Positions 1 through 8,361 of a stretch of DNA of 64,000 nt are shown in pieces (the first letter of the stretch is position 1; each line of letters opens with the position of its first letter). The notes beneath the pieces were generated by a model. That model saw only the letters and a program-made list of their open reading frames with translations, was not told the DNA's origin and did not search any database. The position numbers and the translations under genes are program-made. The stretch comes from Candidatus Saganbacteria bacterium (lineage in GTDB: Bacteria; Margulisbacteria; WOR-1; XYC2-FULL-46-14; WPAF01): NCBI GenBank assembly GCA_016223205.1, contig JACRPM010000014.1, positions 62,001 through 126,000 on the forward strand, written 5' to 3'.

Positions 1-35
1 GCACCGAATGGTGCGGGGCCCGCGGAGGCGAAAAA

Positions 36-644
36 ATGAGCAAGCTTTTAAAGATACTGAAAGAGAAGCCCCTGACCCTGGTGGTGCATCTGCCGGAGAA
101 CAAGGTGGAGCTGGCGCAGGCGGCGGAAAGAGCGGGGGCCGAAGCCCTGATGATCGACCAGGGATTCGATGAGGATAAAATTCTTAAAGCGGTCAAGATC
201 CCGGTGGGCCTAAACGCCGCCGATAAGGTTACGGGAGAAAATAAGTATGATTTCGTCAATTTCCCGGTAGAAGCGCTTCCCGAATTCGGCAAATTAAAAA
301 AGATCGCCCGCATCGCGGAACTTAATGAAAGCTACACCCTGGACAAGCTGATGCAGGTGGTGGAGGGGACGATCGACGCCCTGGATGCCGCCATCATACC
401 GCTGCATCAGTTCGGCAAGGAGCTCCAGATCGGGGATCTCCAAAATTACATCGCCATCGCGCTTTCTTCGAACCTGCCGGTGATCATTCCCACCCAGCGG
501 AACATCAAACCGTCGGAGGTGGCCATCATCTGGGATACCGGGGTGAAGGGATTGATGCTTACCCGCGTGGTGCTGGGCGAGACCGCTAAATCATTCGAGA
601 AAGCGGTCAAGGAATACCGAATCGCAATTGATGATCTGGGATGA
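36..644 (+). CDS. Predicted TIM-barrel-like protein, function unknown
   Basis: A 202-residue soluble protein without signal peptide or membrane segment. Alternating hydrophobic strands and helices (LTLVVHLPE, GAEALMID, IPVGLNA, LPVIIPTQ, VKGLMLTRVVLG) suggest a small beta/alpha barrel of the NanE/ThiE kind. I see no catalytic signature that would fix a reaction. The start is supported by GGAGG at 24-28, seven bases before the ATG. The gene overlaps the next one by 14 bases, so the two are probably cotranscribed. The fold call is inference from the strand/helix rhythm only. Confidence 0.6.
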   Translation: MSKLLKILKEKPLTLVVHLPENKVELAQAAERAGAEALMIDQGFDEDKILKAVKIPVGLNAADKVTGENKYDFVNFPVEALPEFGKLKKIARIAELNESYTLDKLMQVVEGTIDALDAAIIPLHQFGKELQIGDLQNYIAIALSSNLPVIIPTQRNIKPSEVAIIWDTGVKGLMLTRVVLGETAKSFEKAVKEYRIAIDDLG

Positions 645-1422
645 TGCTCGGAACCTGCGACTAAAGTCCTGCCTGCCGGCAGGCACGGCGCGGTTCCTCG
701 CGGCGATAATACTTCTCCTCATTGTATCTCCGGCTTTGGGTTTCACCTTTGCGGTCTTTGGCGATAACCGGGACGGCGAAGAAACCTTCAAACAGATATT
801 AAAACAACTCAATGCCGATCCGCCCGCTTTTGCGGTGAACACCGGCGATTTTGTTTCCCGCGGACAAAAGTCCGAATATGAACATTATATTAAGCTGATC
901 AAAAGCGCCAAATTCAAGGTTTATAACGTGATGGGCAATCACGATGAGGTTTATGGGGGAGGGAAGTGGTTCGCCAAGTATTTCGGCCCCGATCATTATT
1001 CTTTCGATTATGAGAATTCCCATCTCATCATACTGAACAATGCTTTTAAGGGGGATTTCGATAAAAAACAATATACCTGGCTGGTCGCCGATCTCAAAAA
1101 GAATTACGGGAAGAACATTTTTGTTTTCTTCCACAAGCCGATCTTCGATCCTTCGGAGACCTATCCCGACTACGTGATGTCGGAGCGGAAGACAGGGCAG
1201 GACCTGATGGAGCTTTTTAAAAGATATAAGGTGCGCTATGTTTTTACCGGCCATATCCACGGTTATGCCCGGGCGGAAAGGGAAGGGGTGGTTTATATCG
1301 TAACCGCCGGCGCCGGCGCGCCATTATACTTACCCCGCTGGATGGGTGGTTTCAATCATTATGTGAAGATGACGGTGGACGGCGAGAATGTGATCGAAGA
1401 AGTCGTTAAGCTCAATAATTGA
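631..1422 (+). CDS. Secreted calcineurin-like metallophosphoesterase
   Basis: The metallophosphoesterase signature is complete: GDNRD near residue 45, NTGDFV near 70, GNHDE near 103, FFHKP near 168 and GHIHGY near 210. These supply the two-metal site of the calcineurin-like superfamily. A hydrophobic stretch at about residues 23-37 (AAIILLLIVSPALG) looks like a signal peptide, so the enzyme is probably periplasmic or extracytoplasmic. The start is taken as ATG 631; a TTG at 628 is also possible, and either overlaps the upstream stop. A 16-bp palindrome at 670-685 lies in frame before the signal peptide and lengthens the N-region. The substrate cannot be deduced. Confidence 0.85.
   Translation: MIWDDARNLRLKSCLPAGTARFLAAIILLLIVSPALGFTFAVFGDNRDGEETFKQILKQLNADPPAFAVNTGDFVSRGQKSEYEHYIKLIKSAKFKVYNVMGNHDEVYGGGKWFAKYFGPDHYSFDYENSHLIILNNAFKGDFDKKQYTWLVADLKKNYGKNIFVFFHKPIFDPSETYPDYVMSERKTGQDLMELFKRYKVRYVFTGHIHGYARAEREGVVYIVTAGAGAPLYLPRWMGGFNHYVKMTVDGENVIEEVVKLNN
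670..685. repeat. 16-bp perfect palindrome inside a coding region
   Basis: TGCCTGCCGGCAGGCA is self-complementary and lies in frame within the N-terminus of the phosphoesterase, just before its signal peptide. It is one of three short palindromes found inside genes here; the others are in alr (14018) and dnaX (16141). Confidence 0.7.
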
Positions 1423-1478
1423 TCTCCTTTTAAAATAAAATGATCTGAAATTTCCAAAGTATGCTTCGATAAATATGT

Positions 1479-2456
1479 ATGGGAACTCCGGCAATTACAC
1501 TAAGGTTATGCCCTCGGACGCGCGGCGCCGTTCCTAAAGAACAAACGCTTCGCACCATTGCAGGCCGAATGCTGAACGTGGGCGGCGGGTCGTTCGATTG
1601 CAGGGGAAGAAATGCCGCTTCGAACCGAGTGCCAAGACTTGGAGCTTTGATCCCTTTCGGAATTGAGGCAGTAACGGTGCATCCGGAATTTGCCATGGCC
1701 GATATCAGGAAGCAGACCTTAGCGGTTTTAATGGATATTTTTCAGATCGCTGTACAATCAACGAAAGGGTCGTTGGCTGAAAGATTATCAAAAGCGAATT
1801 TGGGCATGGATATTCATTTGGAGGGCTGTGGGGTTTGGGGGGCAAAAACGGTTCCAGCTTCAACATTAAGGCCGGCTGAAGTTCGTCCGGCCCCGGCTCT
1901 CTCTGCTGCGCCTCCTTCCCCGGCCATCAAAAAAGCAGTTGAGGCCAAAGTGCCGAAGCTTCAACCGGCAAAATTTAGATTAAAAGCTTTTGAAATACTT
2001 TCACTTCCCCTGGCCGGTTTAAGTACTATCGCCGGATTGATCGGACTTAATTTCGTCGGCGCGGCGGTGAGTTTTATTTTCTTTTGCGCCTTGGCGGGGA
2101 TGGCGAGCGCGCGACGCAGTAATATTATGCTGAAAGGATTAGTGTATTTTAATTATGAGGTCTTTGGCGAGAACAGCCAGGCCGTGAAACAGGGACTGAT
2201 TGAGATCGGCGTGGGGAGGGGAGTGCTGCTTGCAACAATTCGCGATATTGAGGGCCGGGAGCGAACGGTAGCGCGTCGAGAAGAGGAAGATCAATTATAT
2301 AAATTACTTAAACAATATCTGCCGAATGCATTGATATCGAGTATGGTTACATCTGATGATGATGGATATCATCGTGATCTATTATACATTCAAAATTTTT
2401 ACGATTACGGCCATGGCCGGATCCACCTTTTAAGGTTGAGGGAGAGGTTTTTTTAA
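1479..2456 (+). CDS. Hypothetical protein with a membrane hairpin
   Basis: An open frame of 325 residues that I do not recognise. Residues about 110-165 are rich in Ala and Pro. Residues about 175-215 form a hydrophobic hairpin (LSLPLAGLSTIAGLIGLNF, then FIFFCALAGMASA), and a charged C-terminal domain with many Arg, Glu and Tyr follows. The C-terminal half looks like a real anchored protein. The N-terminal 70 residues are atypical (Arg/Gly rich, two Cys), and the true start may be further downstream, for example near the Met at about residue 73. No ribosome-binding site clearly supports 1479. Confidence 0.5.
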   Translation: MGTPAITLRLCPRTRGAVPKEQTLRTIAGRMLNVGGGSFDCRGRNAASNRVPRLGALIPFGIEAVTVHPEFAMADIRKQTLAVLMDIFQIAVQSTKGSLAERLSKANLGMDIHLEGCGVWGAKTVPASTLRPAEVRPAPALSAAPPSPAIKKAVEAKVPKLQPAKFRLKAFEILSLPLAGLSTIAGLIGLNFVGAAVSFIFFCALAGMASARRSNIMLKGLVYFNYEVFGENSQAVKQGLIEIGVGRGVLLATIRDIEGRERTVARREEEDQLYKLLKQYLPNALISSMVTSDDDGYHRDLLYIQNFYDYGHGRIHLLRLRERFF

Positions 2457-2498
2457 ACGTAACGTTTCCTCGCCGATCGGCCCCCATTTATTCTTGCC

Positions 2499-5400
2499 TT
2501 AAGCTGCCAATCCTTCTTCGTTTCTGTCCCGGAAACCTTTCTTTGGCAAGCGGCGTACGGTCGCCAGTTTTTCGCCGCTCAACCTACGTAAAGCTCTTTC
2601 CAGCGCTTCTTCAAACATATACCTGGTCTGGTAATTGAAGATTTTGGGGGTAGGGATATCCCAATCCCGTTCCTGATAGCCGGCATATTCGCGCATAACG
2701 AAAACCTTGCCTTCTGCATCTGGGAATTTTTCCAATAATACCCTTTTCTGTCTGCGAGTCATGACAAAAATTACATCCGCTTGAGACACCTTGGATTGGT
2801 CGAGCTGTTGTTTTCTGAAGCTTAAATAATCGAGACTTTTTTGGTCAAGCAAGCGACGGGTGCCGGAAGAAGGAAGGAAAGGATATTCCTTTTTGGGGCC
2901 ACGAGTTTGGAGCCAGTTATCGACTTCCAGCCCGGCGGAGGAAATAGTTAGATCTTCAGCGTTGGTCACTTTTTCTGCGGCCAGCTTCCGCATAAGATGT
3001 TCGGCCAGCGGGCTGCGATCGTGATTGGCGTTGCAGACGAAAAGTATATTACGCGCTGCAATTCTTACCCTTTCTTTTGGTTTTCTTATTTCGTCGAGCG
3101 CCGCCCTTAAAGAGCGGTCAAAGATTTGGGCGGCGGTATAAACATGATATTTATTGTCCCCATTTTTTGTTATGACCAGATAATTGGTTCGGTGTTTTCT
3201 GCCTTCCGCATCCCAGGAAACCCCGATGAATTCACCGTGGTCATCAATCGGCAGCCAGTCGCTTTTGTTCCCACCAGTGTGGGATCCGTATATTTGTCCA
3301 TCATAAAGGTTTAATCCGATCATATTAGGATGAGCCGGATCCAGTTTAGGAATTTCCCAGTTATTGGGCTTAAATAACCACTTCCTTCTATTTTGCTGAA
3401 GGTCGGCAATGTCTAAGGCGCGAGCGATGGCGCGCCCCTTCTCAAAGTCAGTAGGATCGCCCTGATGGGTTACTTCTTTGGTCCTGACCGTGGAGTGATC
3501 GATAAAGATAAGATCATAATTATTGGTTTCCGCCAGGCTCGCCAGATCTTGCAGTTTTTGGGTAACTTCAGCCGATGGATTGCTGCCCGAAGGAATCTTT
3601 AAAAGCATCGGTTGGGTGAAGCGGGTCAACCTTCCGCTAGATAACCATTCTTGCCCAACTTCCAGCCGGGCTTCCAAATAAGGTCTACCGTTTGCGATCT
3701 TACTTCTTATCGCCTGATGGAAGTCCCTTAATTCGATCGCGATCTCATCGCGAGTCATCCCCCTTTCCCTGAATTGATCGGAGAGTTTTTCGACCTTTAA
3801 TTTATAAGCAGTGCTTAATATATATACAGTAATGGTCGGCTTTCTGGATTGTGATCCGACTGTTCGAATCTTTTCATATGCAAAGGCGGCTTTTTCGGCC
3901 ATGACTTTGGCGCAGAATTCAAAAACCCTGGGTAATTCTTCTGGAGGACGACCATTAAGAAACATTGACCAGGATTTTGCCACCTCCTTCCGGGCCAAAT
4001 CAACAAGGCTCGATATATACTCATCGGGGGTTTGAGGATCATTAAGCAGGAGGGCGGTCTCTCGCATTAGGTCAAGCCGCTCCACCAATTTTAAAAACCG
4101 ATCATTAATTCCGACATTATCAAGTAAATATTTAAACATTATATGTTTAGCCTGAAGAGATCCCCATCCTGTCTGGATTGCGGATATCAAGAAAGTATAA
4201 ATTTGTTTCTGGTTAAGACCTCCCCCAATTAAATCATCTAAGACAACGGGCAACTGCTCAAGCGCTCTACATGCGTCAAGATCATTGCCCTGAGATTTAT
4301 CTAAAATATGAGAAATGAGTTCAAGAGTCAATTTGGGAGGTAGGCGGTTACCGATACATTCCAAGGTCTTTTGTAGATATAGAAAAATACCATTAGTTTG
4401 CGCCGCGGTAATAAATATATTAGGAATTTTGCCAAACATTGCAAGCATCTGTTCTTCTGACAATTTCGCCTCAAGCGCGGCCGGAATGGTTTGGAAACCA
4501 ATTCGAGCAAATTCGCCAAGTCCTTGGTGTATATTTCGGATCAGTTTGATTGCCTGTTCTGGGGAGTATTGCATTCTAATCATACTAGAAAAAGCCGGTA
4601 AGGCTGTGCAAGCATTAATTCCAGTTTCTTGCTCGATTTCTTTAATATATTTAATGATAAGGTCAGGAGTTAAATTTGCCTCGAAAAAGGCCGGCAGAAC
4701 ACATAAGGCGTTGGAGGTATTTTCTCGGGCGCATTCCGCGATCTCATTGTAAAGTCCGAGTATTTGTTTTGGATCTAATCCGGCCTCGATAACATGTGAA
4801 AGGACCGAAAAGGCGTAGGTTGAAATATATGGGTTTTCATTTTTATATTTATCAGCAATATCAATAATTCCCTTATAAAGATAATTAATATGATCAGATG
4901 TAAAATGCGCATTTAGGGTAGAAGGAAGGCATGCATATGCCGAACCGGTATGTTTGCCGGAAATATTTGCGACCTTGGTTAAAAGATCAAAGGCCTGTTC
5001 AACACCTAATAAATCTTTAACACTTAAAAAGATATTTGATAATGCCTGAAAAGCGTTTTGAGATGATATCCCGGCGTGTTTGGAGATCGAAGAAAACAGT
5101 TTAACGATCTTTTGCGAAGAAAGGAACGGTTTGACCATGTCCAAAGCCAGGGGTAGGGATTCGAAAGCTTCCTTTGACAATAATCGTTGAGCCCTAAAGT
5201 TTAAATCGGAACTTTTTACAATGGTATTATTTTCAATGGTCCTTATAAGTATGAGTAATTGTTTAGGAGTAAATATGGCAGATGCTCTCAAGCCCAAAGT
5301 AAGTCCATAGCCATTTTCAACTTCACAACGACAAAATATATCCGATACACTTTTAAAATATCGATCATATATATCGAATATTCGTCCTGCCCGGCTTCTT

Positions 5401-5624
5401 CTAGAGGTTAATAGTATGTGTTTGGCGGCGTCGATATCAATTCTGTTATTTGAAGTATAAAGGACAGCTTTTGTTCGAGTAAGCCCAGTAGCATATCGGT
5501 GTTCAATGCCCAACCTTTCTAAAAGGCTATTGAGGCGATTTCCGAAAGTATCCAGCGCGCGATTGGCTCGCGGCCGCTGGACCAGATTTCGATAGATGAA
5601 TCGTTGGACTCGTTCGACGGGCAT
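2499..5624 (-). CDS. 1041-aa helical-repeat protein with C-terminal LMW phosphatase domain
   Basis: The C-terminal part, about residues 857-1010, begins ILFVCNANHDRSPLAEHL. It carries the C-x5-R-S phosphate loop of low-molecular-weight tyrosine phosphatases, and SSAGLEV and a DWDIPTP segment follow where that family has its later motifs. Residues about 190-480 are degenerate helical repeats of some 40-45 residues with recurring LP-x3-A-x-L and a following helix (for example LTPDLIIKYIKEIEQETG and YSPEQAIKLIRNIHQGLG). The middle region (WLFKPNNWEIPKLD, YDGQIYGSHTGG) is unrecognised. There is no signal peptide. The gene has its own ribosome-binding site (GAGAGGTG) and is monocistronic. A phosphatase or arsenate-reductase-like activity delivered by a large scaffold is inference. 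Confidence 0.75.
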   Translation of the reverse strand: MPVERVQRFIYRNLVQRPRANRALDTFGNRLNSLLERLGIEHRYATGLTRTKAVLYTSNNRIDIDAAKHILLTSRRSRAGRIFDIYDRYFKSVSDIFCRCEVENGYGLTLGLRASAIFTPKQLLILIRTIENNTIVKSSDLNFRAQRLLSKEAFESLPLALDMVKPFLSSQKIVKLFSSISKHAGISSQNAFQALSNIFLSVKDLLGVEQAFDLLTKVANISGKHTGSAYACLPSTLNAHFTSDHINYLYKGIIDIADKYKNENPYISTYAFSVLSHVIEAGLDPKQILGLYNEIAECARENTSNALCVLPAFFEANLTPDLIIKYIKEIEQETGINACTALPAFSSMIRMQYSPEQAIKLIRNIHQGLGEFARIGFQTIPAALEAKLSEEQMLAMFGKIPNIFITAAQTNGIFLYLQKTLECIGNRLPPKLTLELISHILDKSQGNDLDACRALEQLPVVLDDLIGGGLNQKQIYTFLISAIQTGWGSLQAKHIMFKYLLDNVGINDRFLKLVERLDLMRETALLLNDPQTPDEYISSLVDLARKEVAKSWSMFLNGRPPEELPRVFEFCAKVMAEKAAFAYEKIRTVGSQSRKPTITVYILSTAYKLKVEKLSDQFRERGMTRDEIAIELRDFHQAIRSKIANGRPYLEARLEVGQEWLSSGRLTRFTQPMLLKIPSGSNPSAEVTQKLQDLASLAETNNYDLIFIDHSTVRTKEVTHQGDPTDFEKGRAIARALDIADLQQNRRKWLFKPNNWEIPKLDPAHPNMIGLNLYDGQIYGSHTGGNKSDWLPIDDHGEFIGVSWDAEGRKHRTNYLVITKNGDNKYHVYTAAQIFDRSLRAALDEIRKPKERVRIAARNILFVCNANHDRSPLAEHLMRKLAAEKVTNAEDLTISSAGLEVDNWLQTRGPKKEYPFLPSSGTRRLLDQKSLDYLSFRKQQLDQSKVSQADVIFVMTRRQKRVLLEKFPDAEGKVFVMREYAGYQERDWDIPTPKIFNYQTRYMFEEALERALRRLSGEKLATVRRLPKKGFRDRNEEGLAA

Positions 5625-5672
5625 TCAACACCTCTCTACATATATATCGGCGGAAACCGGCGCGGATTTCAG

Positions 5673-5701
5673 TTGTTTTTATTGGTTTTATCAAGTAGAA
5701 T
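5673..5701 (+). promoter_or_regulatory. Putative promoter with -10 six bases before the MNT start
   Basis: TTGTTT at 5673-5678, a 17-base spacer, and TAGAAT at 5696-5701. The ATG of the nucleotidyltransferase follows six bases later and no Shine-Dalgarno is visible, which suggests a leaderless transcript. Confidence 0.5.
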
Positions 5702-5707
5702 TATTAT

Positions 5708-6028
5708 ATGAGCGAAGAGCTCGAGAAAATACTGAAGGAATTAAAGGCCGGCCTTAAAAGGATCCATGGGGATAACCTGAAGCACCTTTTTCTTTACGGT
5801 TCTCATGCTAGAGGAGATGCGGCAGCTGAGTCGGACATAGATGTTCTGATGATATTAATAGATTATAATAATATTTGGGAAATAATTCAAAAAAACAGCG
5901 AACTGGTTCAGAATATCTGCTTGAAACATGGCGTTGTAATCTCACTGATCCCGATAAAAGAATTCAAATATAATACGTTCAAGACCCCCCTTATATTAAA
6001 TGTGAGAAAAGAAGGAATTGCTTTATGA
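5708..6028 (+). CDS. MNT-type nucleotidyltransferase (MntA-like antitoxin)
   Basis: A 106-residue minimal nucleotidyltransferase. The motif GSHARGDAAAESDID at about residues 31-45 fits G-S-x10-D-x-D, the signature of MNT-domain proteins. In studied pairs the MntA partner transfers AMP to, and so neutralises, a HEPN ribonuclease. The gene overlaps the HEPN gene by four bases (ATGA), the standard arrangement of this type VII toxin-antitoxin family. It may also be an uncharacterised enzyme pair not acting as a toxin module. The start is supported by a promoter directly upstream and the absence of an alternative. Confidence 0.85.
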   Translation: MSEELEKILKELKAGLKRIHGDNLKHLFLYGSHARGDAAAESDIDVLMILIDYNNIWEIIQKNSELVQNICLKHGVVISLIPIKEFKYNTFKTPLILNVRKEGIAL

Positions 6029-6411
6029 ACAGAGAAGAAATAAATGCCTTGCTCGAAAAAGCAGGCGAAAGCATTAAGGGCGCGAAAATTCTCTTCGATG
6101 GAGGCCTCTTTGGTTTCTCCGCCTCTAGAGCATACTATGCCATGTTTTATATCGCCGAAGCTTTACTGCTGGTCAAGGACTTGAGCTTCTCAAAACATAG
6201 CGCGGTTATTGCCGCTTTTGGGGAACATTATTCCAAAACAAATATAATTGACAAAAAATATCATCGTTATTTGCTGGATGCTTCCGAACTAAGAGAAGCA
6301 GGCGATTATGAAGCAACGGAAAAGATTCCAGAAGATGCCGCAAGGGAAACTATTAGGCAGGCTGAAGAATTTTTGAAAACCGGCCAAAATTATTTATCCC
6401 CTCTTTCCTAA
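6025..6411 (+). CDS. HEPN-domain protein (UPF0332-like, putative toxin partner)
   Basis: A 128-residue helical protein. It matches the HEPN/UPF0332 pattern: SRAYYAMFYIAEALL near residue 35, KHSAVIAAFGEHY near 58, and LREAGDYE near 90. HEPN proteins paired with MNT genes are often ribonuclease toxins. The R-x4-6-H catalytic motif of HepT is not clear here, so catalytic activity is uncertain. The gene is translationally coupled to the MNT gene through ATGA. The C-terminal half is charged and helical. I am confident of the family, less so of a toxin role. Confidence 0.8.
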   Translation: MNREEINALLEKAGESIKGAKILFDGGLFGFSASRAYYAMFYIAEALLLVKDLSFSKHSAVIAAFGEHYSKTNIIDKKYHRYLLDASELREAGDYEATEKIPEDAARETIRQAEEFLKTGQNYLSPLS

Positions 6412-6427
6412 CAATTTCAAAAAAACT

Positions 6428-6988
6428 ATGAAAGCCATTAAAGAGCGTAACCGGCTGACCCTGGCAGCCCTCGAACTGGCCAAGGACAGCAATTTTCACC
6501 GCATCAGCGCCGACGAAAGAGTACGCGTTATGAAAGAGGCGCTCAAGATCGGCAATGAGGTGGCGAGCTGGGCGGTGGCCGAATACGAAACCTCCGATCC
6601 CCGGAAGATCGCGGAAAAAGTTGGGGCCAAGATCTTTGGCGGGGATAAGGGCAAATTAAAAGCCAGCGAATACCGGAAGGGCGCCCGGGAGATAGTGATC
6701 TTCCGCGATACCCTGGACCGCTTGACCAAAGAAGTGACCCAGCCCGATCTTTCGGAAAGATTGTTAAGGTTGTTGATCGCACACGAACTTTTTCACCATC
6801 TGGAAGAGACCCGCATCGGGCCGGTCTATAAGCGCTTTAAGTTCCCGGGAAAATGGTGGACCACCTTCTATATTAAGGGGTTGTCCGAGGTAGCGGCGCA
6901 ATCCTTCACCCAAACTCTGCTTGAGATCGAAATTTCCCCGCCCATCTTCGATTATTTGACCTATATCCTGTACACCTCGGCGCTTTAA
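6428..6988 (+). CDS. Small predicted zinc metallopeptidase (HExxH)
   Basis: A 186-residue protein with AHELFHHLEE near residue 119, a clear H-E-x-x-H zinc site, followed by a possible third ligand in the GLSEVAAQS segment. I do not recognise a named family. No signal peptide or obvious membrane helix is present. The 3' end and a short piece of the 5' end recur at 8241-8369 on the other side of the neighbouring ATPase gene. This shows that the locus was duplicated and that one copy decayed. The 17-base gap from the HEPN gene suggests cotranscription with it. Confidence 0.7.
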   Translation: MKAIKERNRLTLAALELAKDSNFHRISADERVRVMKEALKIGNEVASWAVAEYETSDPRKIAEKVGAKIFGGDKGKLKASEYRKGAREIVIFRDTLDRLTKEVTQPDLSERLLRLLIAHELFHHLEETRIGPVYKRFKFPGKWWTTFYIKGLSEVAAQSFTQTLLEIEISPPIFDYLTYILYTSAL

Positions 6989-7000
6989 CCGAAAAGTTCC

Positions 7001-7028
7001 TTGACAATAATACAATATAAAGTATACT
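7001..7028 (+). promoter_or_regulatory. Promoter of the AAA ATPase gene
   Basis: TTGACA at 7001-7006, a 16-base spacer and TATACT at 7023-7028. The ATG at 7035 follows after six bases, so transcription would begin at or next to the start codon. It starts just after the end of the repeated segment (6996). Confidence 0.7.
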
Positions 7029-7034
7029 TTAGAT

Positions 7035-8243
7035 ATGCAAGGCAAAAATAAACATATATTAAGATATCTGGAAATAGCCCTGAAGGGACTTATTAAAAAA
7101 AGATATTCCGCCCTGATCTTGGGGCCTCGACAGGTGGGTAAAACCACCGCCGTTCAGGCCTGCTTAAAAATGCTGAAAAATCGCGCGGAATACCCCTTGC
7201 AAGATCCCTCCCTTAGGATCGAGCTGGAGAGCAACCCCGGCCGGATCATCAATCAGGTCCGGGCCCTGCCAAAGCGGCCCTATGTATTTATCGACGAAGC
7301 GCAAAAAGTGCCGGAAATCTTTGATTCGGTCCAATTATTGATCGATAACCGGGACGCGCAGTTTATCCTGACGGGCTCTTCTGCCCGTAAATTGAGGCGT
7401 CATGCGCCCAATCTGCTTCCGGGAAGAGTCGAACATTTTCACATGGATCCCCTGCTCTGGGGAGAATTGGGATTGATCAAAGACAGCACCATATTGCCCA
7501 TTAGAATGGAGAACCTAAACGCCTCGCTGCCGTATTCCTTTGAAGAAAATCTAACATATGGTTCGCTTCCCAGGATTGTGACCCTGCCCAAAAAAGATCG
7601 GAATGATTTTCTTAAATCCTACGGCCATATTTATTTGGAGGAAGAAATAAGAGCAGAGGCCTTAAGCCGGAAAATCGGGGCTTTTTCGAGATTTTTGGAA
7701 TTAGCCGCCGAAGAATCGGGATCTAATCCTAATTTCACCAAGTTATCCAATGAGTCCGGGGTTAGTCAACCTGCGATAAAAGAATTTTATAATATTTTAG
7801 AAGACACGCTGATAATCGAAAGGGTCGACCCCTTCCTGAAAAGCGCGCGTAAAAGGATCCTATCCTCATCCCGTTATTATTTCTTCGATATAGGGGTCAG
7901 GAACGCCTTGGCGAGAGCTCCACTTAGCCGGGGAATGGTCTTTGAGCACGCAGTAATGCTTGAAATTATCCGCCGAATAAGGGCGCTCAAAAAGAATTAC
8001 GGGGTATATTATTGGAAAACCTCCGGCGGGGCAGAGGTGGACTGCATATTGGATCTGGGGAATAAGGTGATTCCCATAGAGATTAAAAGTTCCTCCTATG
8101 TCACCCATTCGGAATTAAAGGGATTAAAAATATTTCTTGAGGATTATAAAAAGTTCGCCGATCAGGGCTATGTGATTACGATGGGCAAACGAAAAGAAAA
8201 AATTACCGACAACATTACCGCTCTCCCCTGGTTTTATTTATAA
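7035..8243 (+). CDS. AAA_14/DUF4143-type ATPase
   Basis: A 402-residue protein with Walker A GPRQVGKTT at residues 30-38, a Walker B-like YVFIDEAQ near 90, and the sensor-like LTGSSARKLRR near 115. The C-terminal half contains a region with FDIGVRNAL and a nuclease-like WKTSGGAEVDCIL ... IPIEIKSS pattern. This is the usual layout of the AAA_14 plus DUF4143 family. These proteins are common in anaerobes and archaea, are frequently mobile and have no firmly assigned function. The E-V-D ... E-I-K arrangement resembles a PD-(D/E)xK nuclease core (inference). The gene sits between two copies of the metallopeptidase 3' end. Confidence 0.85.
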   Translation: MQGKNKHILRYLEIALKGLIKKRYSALILGPRQVGKTTAVQACLKMLKNRAEYPLQDPSLRIELESNPGRIINQVRALPKRPYVFIDEAQKVPEIFDSVQLLIDNRDAQFILTGSSARKLRRHAPNLLPGRVEHFHMDPLLWGELGLIKDSTILPIRMENLNASLPYSFEENLTYGSLPRIVTLPKKDRNDFLKSYGHIYLEEEIRAEALSRKIGAFSRFLELAAEESGSNPNFTKLSNESGVSQPAIKEFYNILEDTLIIERVDPFLKSARKRILSSSRYYFFDIGVRNALARAPLSRGMVFEHAVMLEIIRRIRALKKNYGVYYWKTSGGAEVDCILDLGNKVIPIEIKSSSYVTHSELKGLKIFLEDYKKFADQGYVITMGKRKEKITDNITALPWFYL

Positions 8244-8361
8244 AGAGCGCAACCAGCTGACCCTGGCGGCGCAATCCTTTACCCAAACTTTACTGGAGAT
8301 CGAAATTTCCCCGCCCATCTTCGATTATTTAACCTATATCCTGTACACCTCGGCGCTTTAA
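8241..8361 (+). pseudogene. Decayed second copy of the metallopeptidase gene
   Basis: Bases 8241-8270 match the beginning of the intact gene (from 6439), and 8266-8369 match its end (6893-6996). The 104-base end segment has five differences, all synonymous. About 430 bases are missing between the two parts. The junction lies at the short shared sequence GGCGGC and keeps the reading frame, but the start codon is lost because the segment begins inside the ATPase stop codon. The final bases overlap the end of the convergent 1543-aa gene, whose last codons lie in the repeated tail. Confidence 0.85.
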
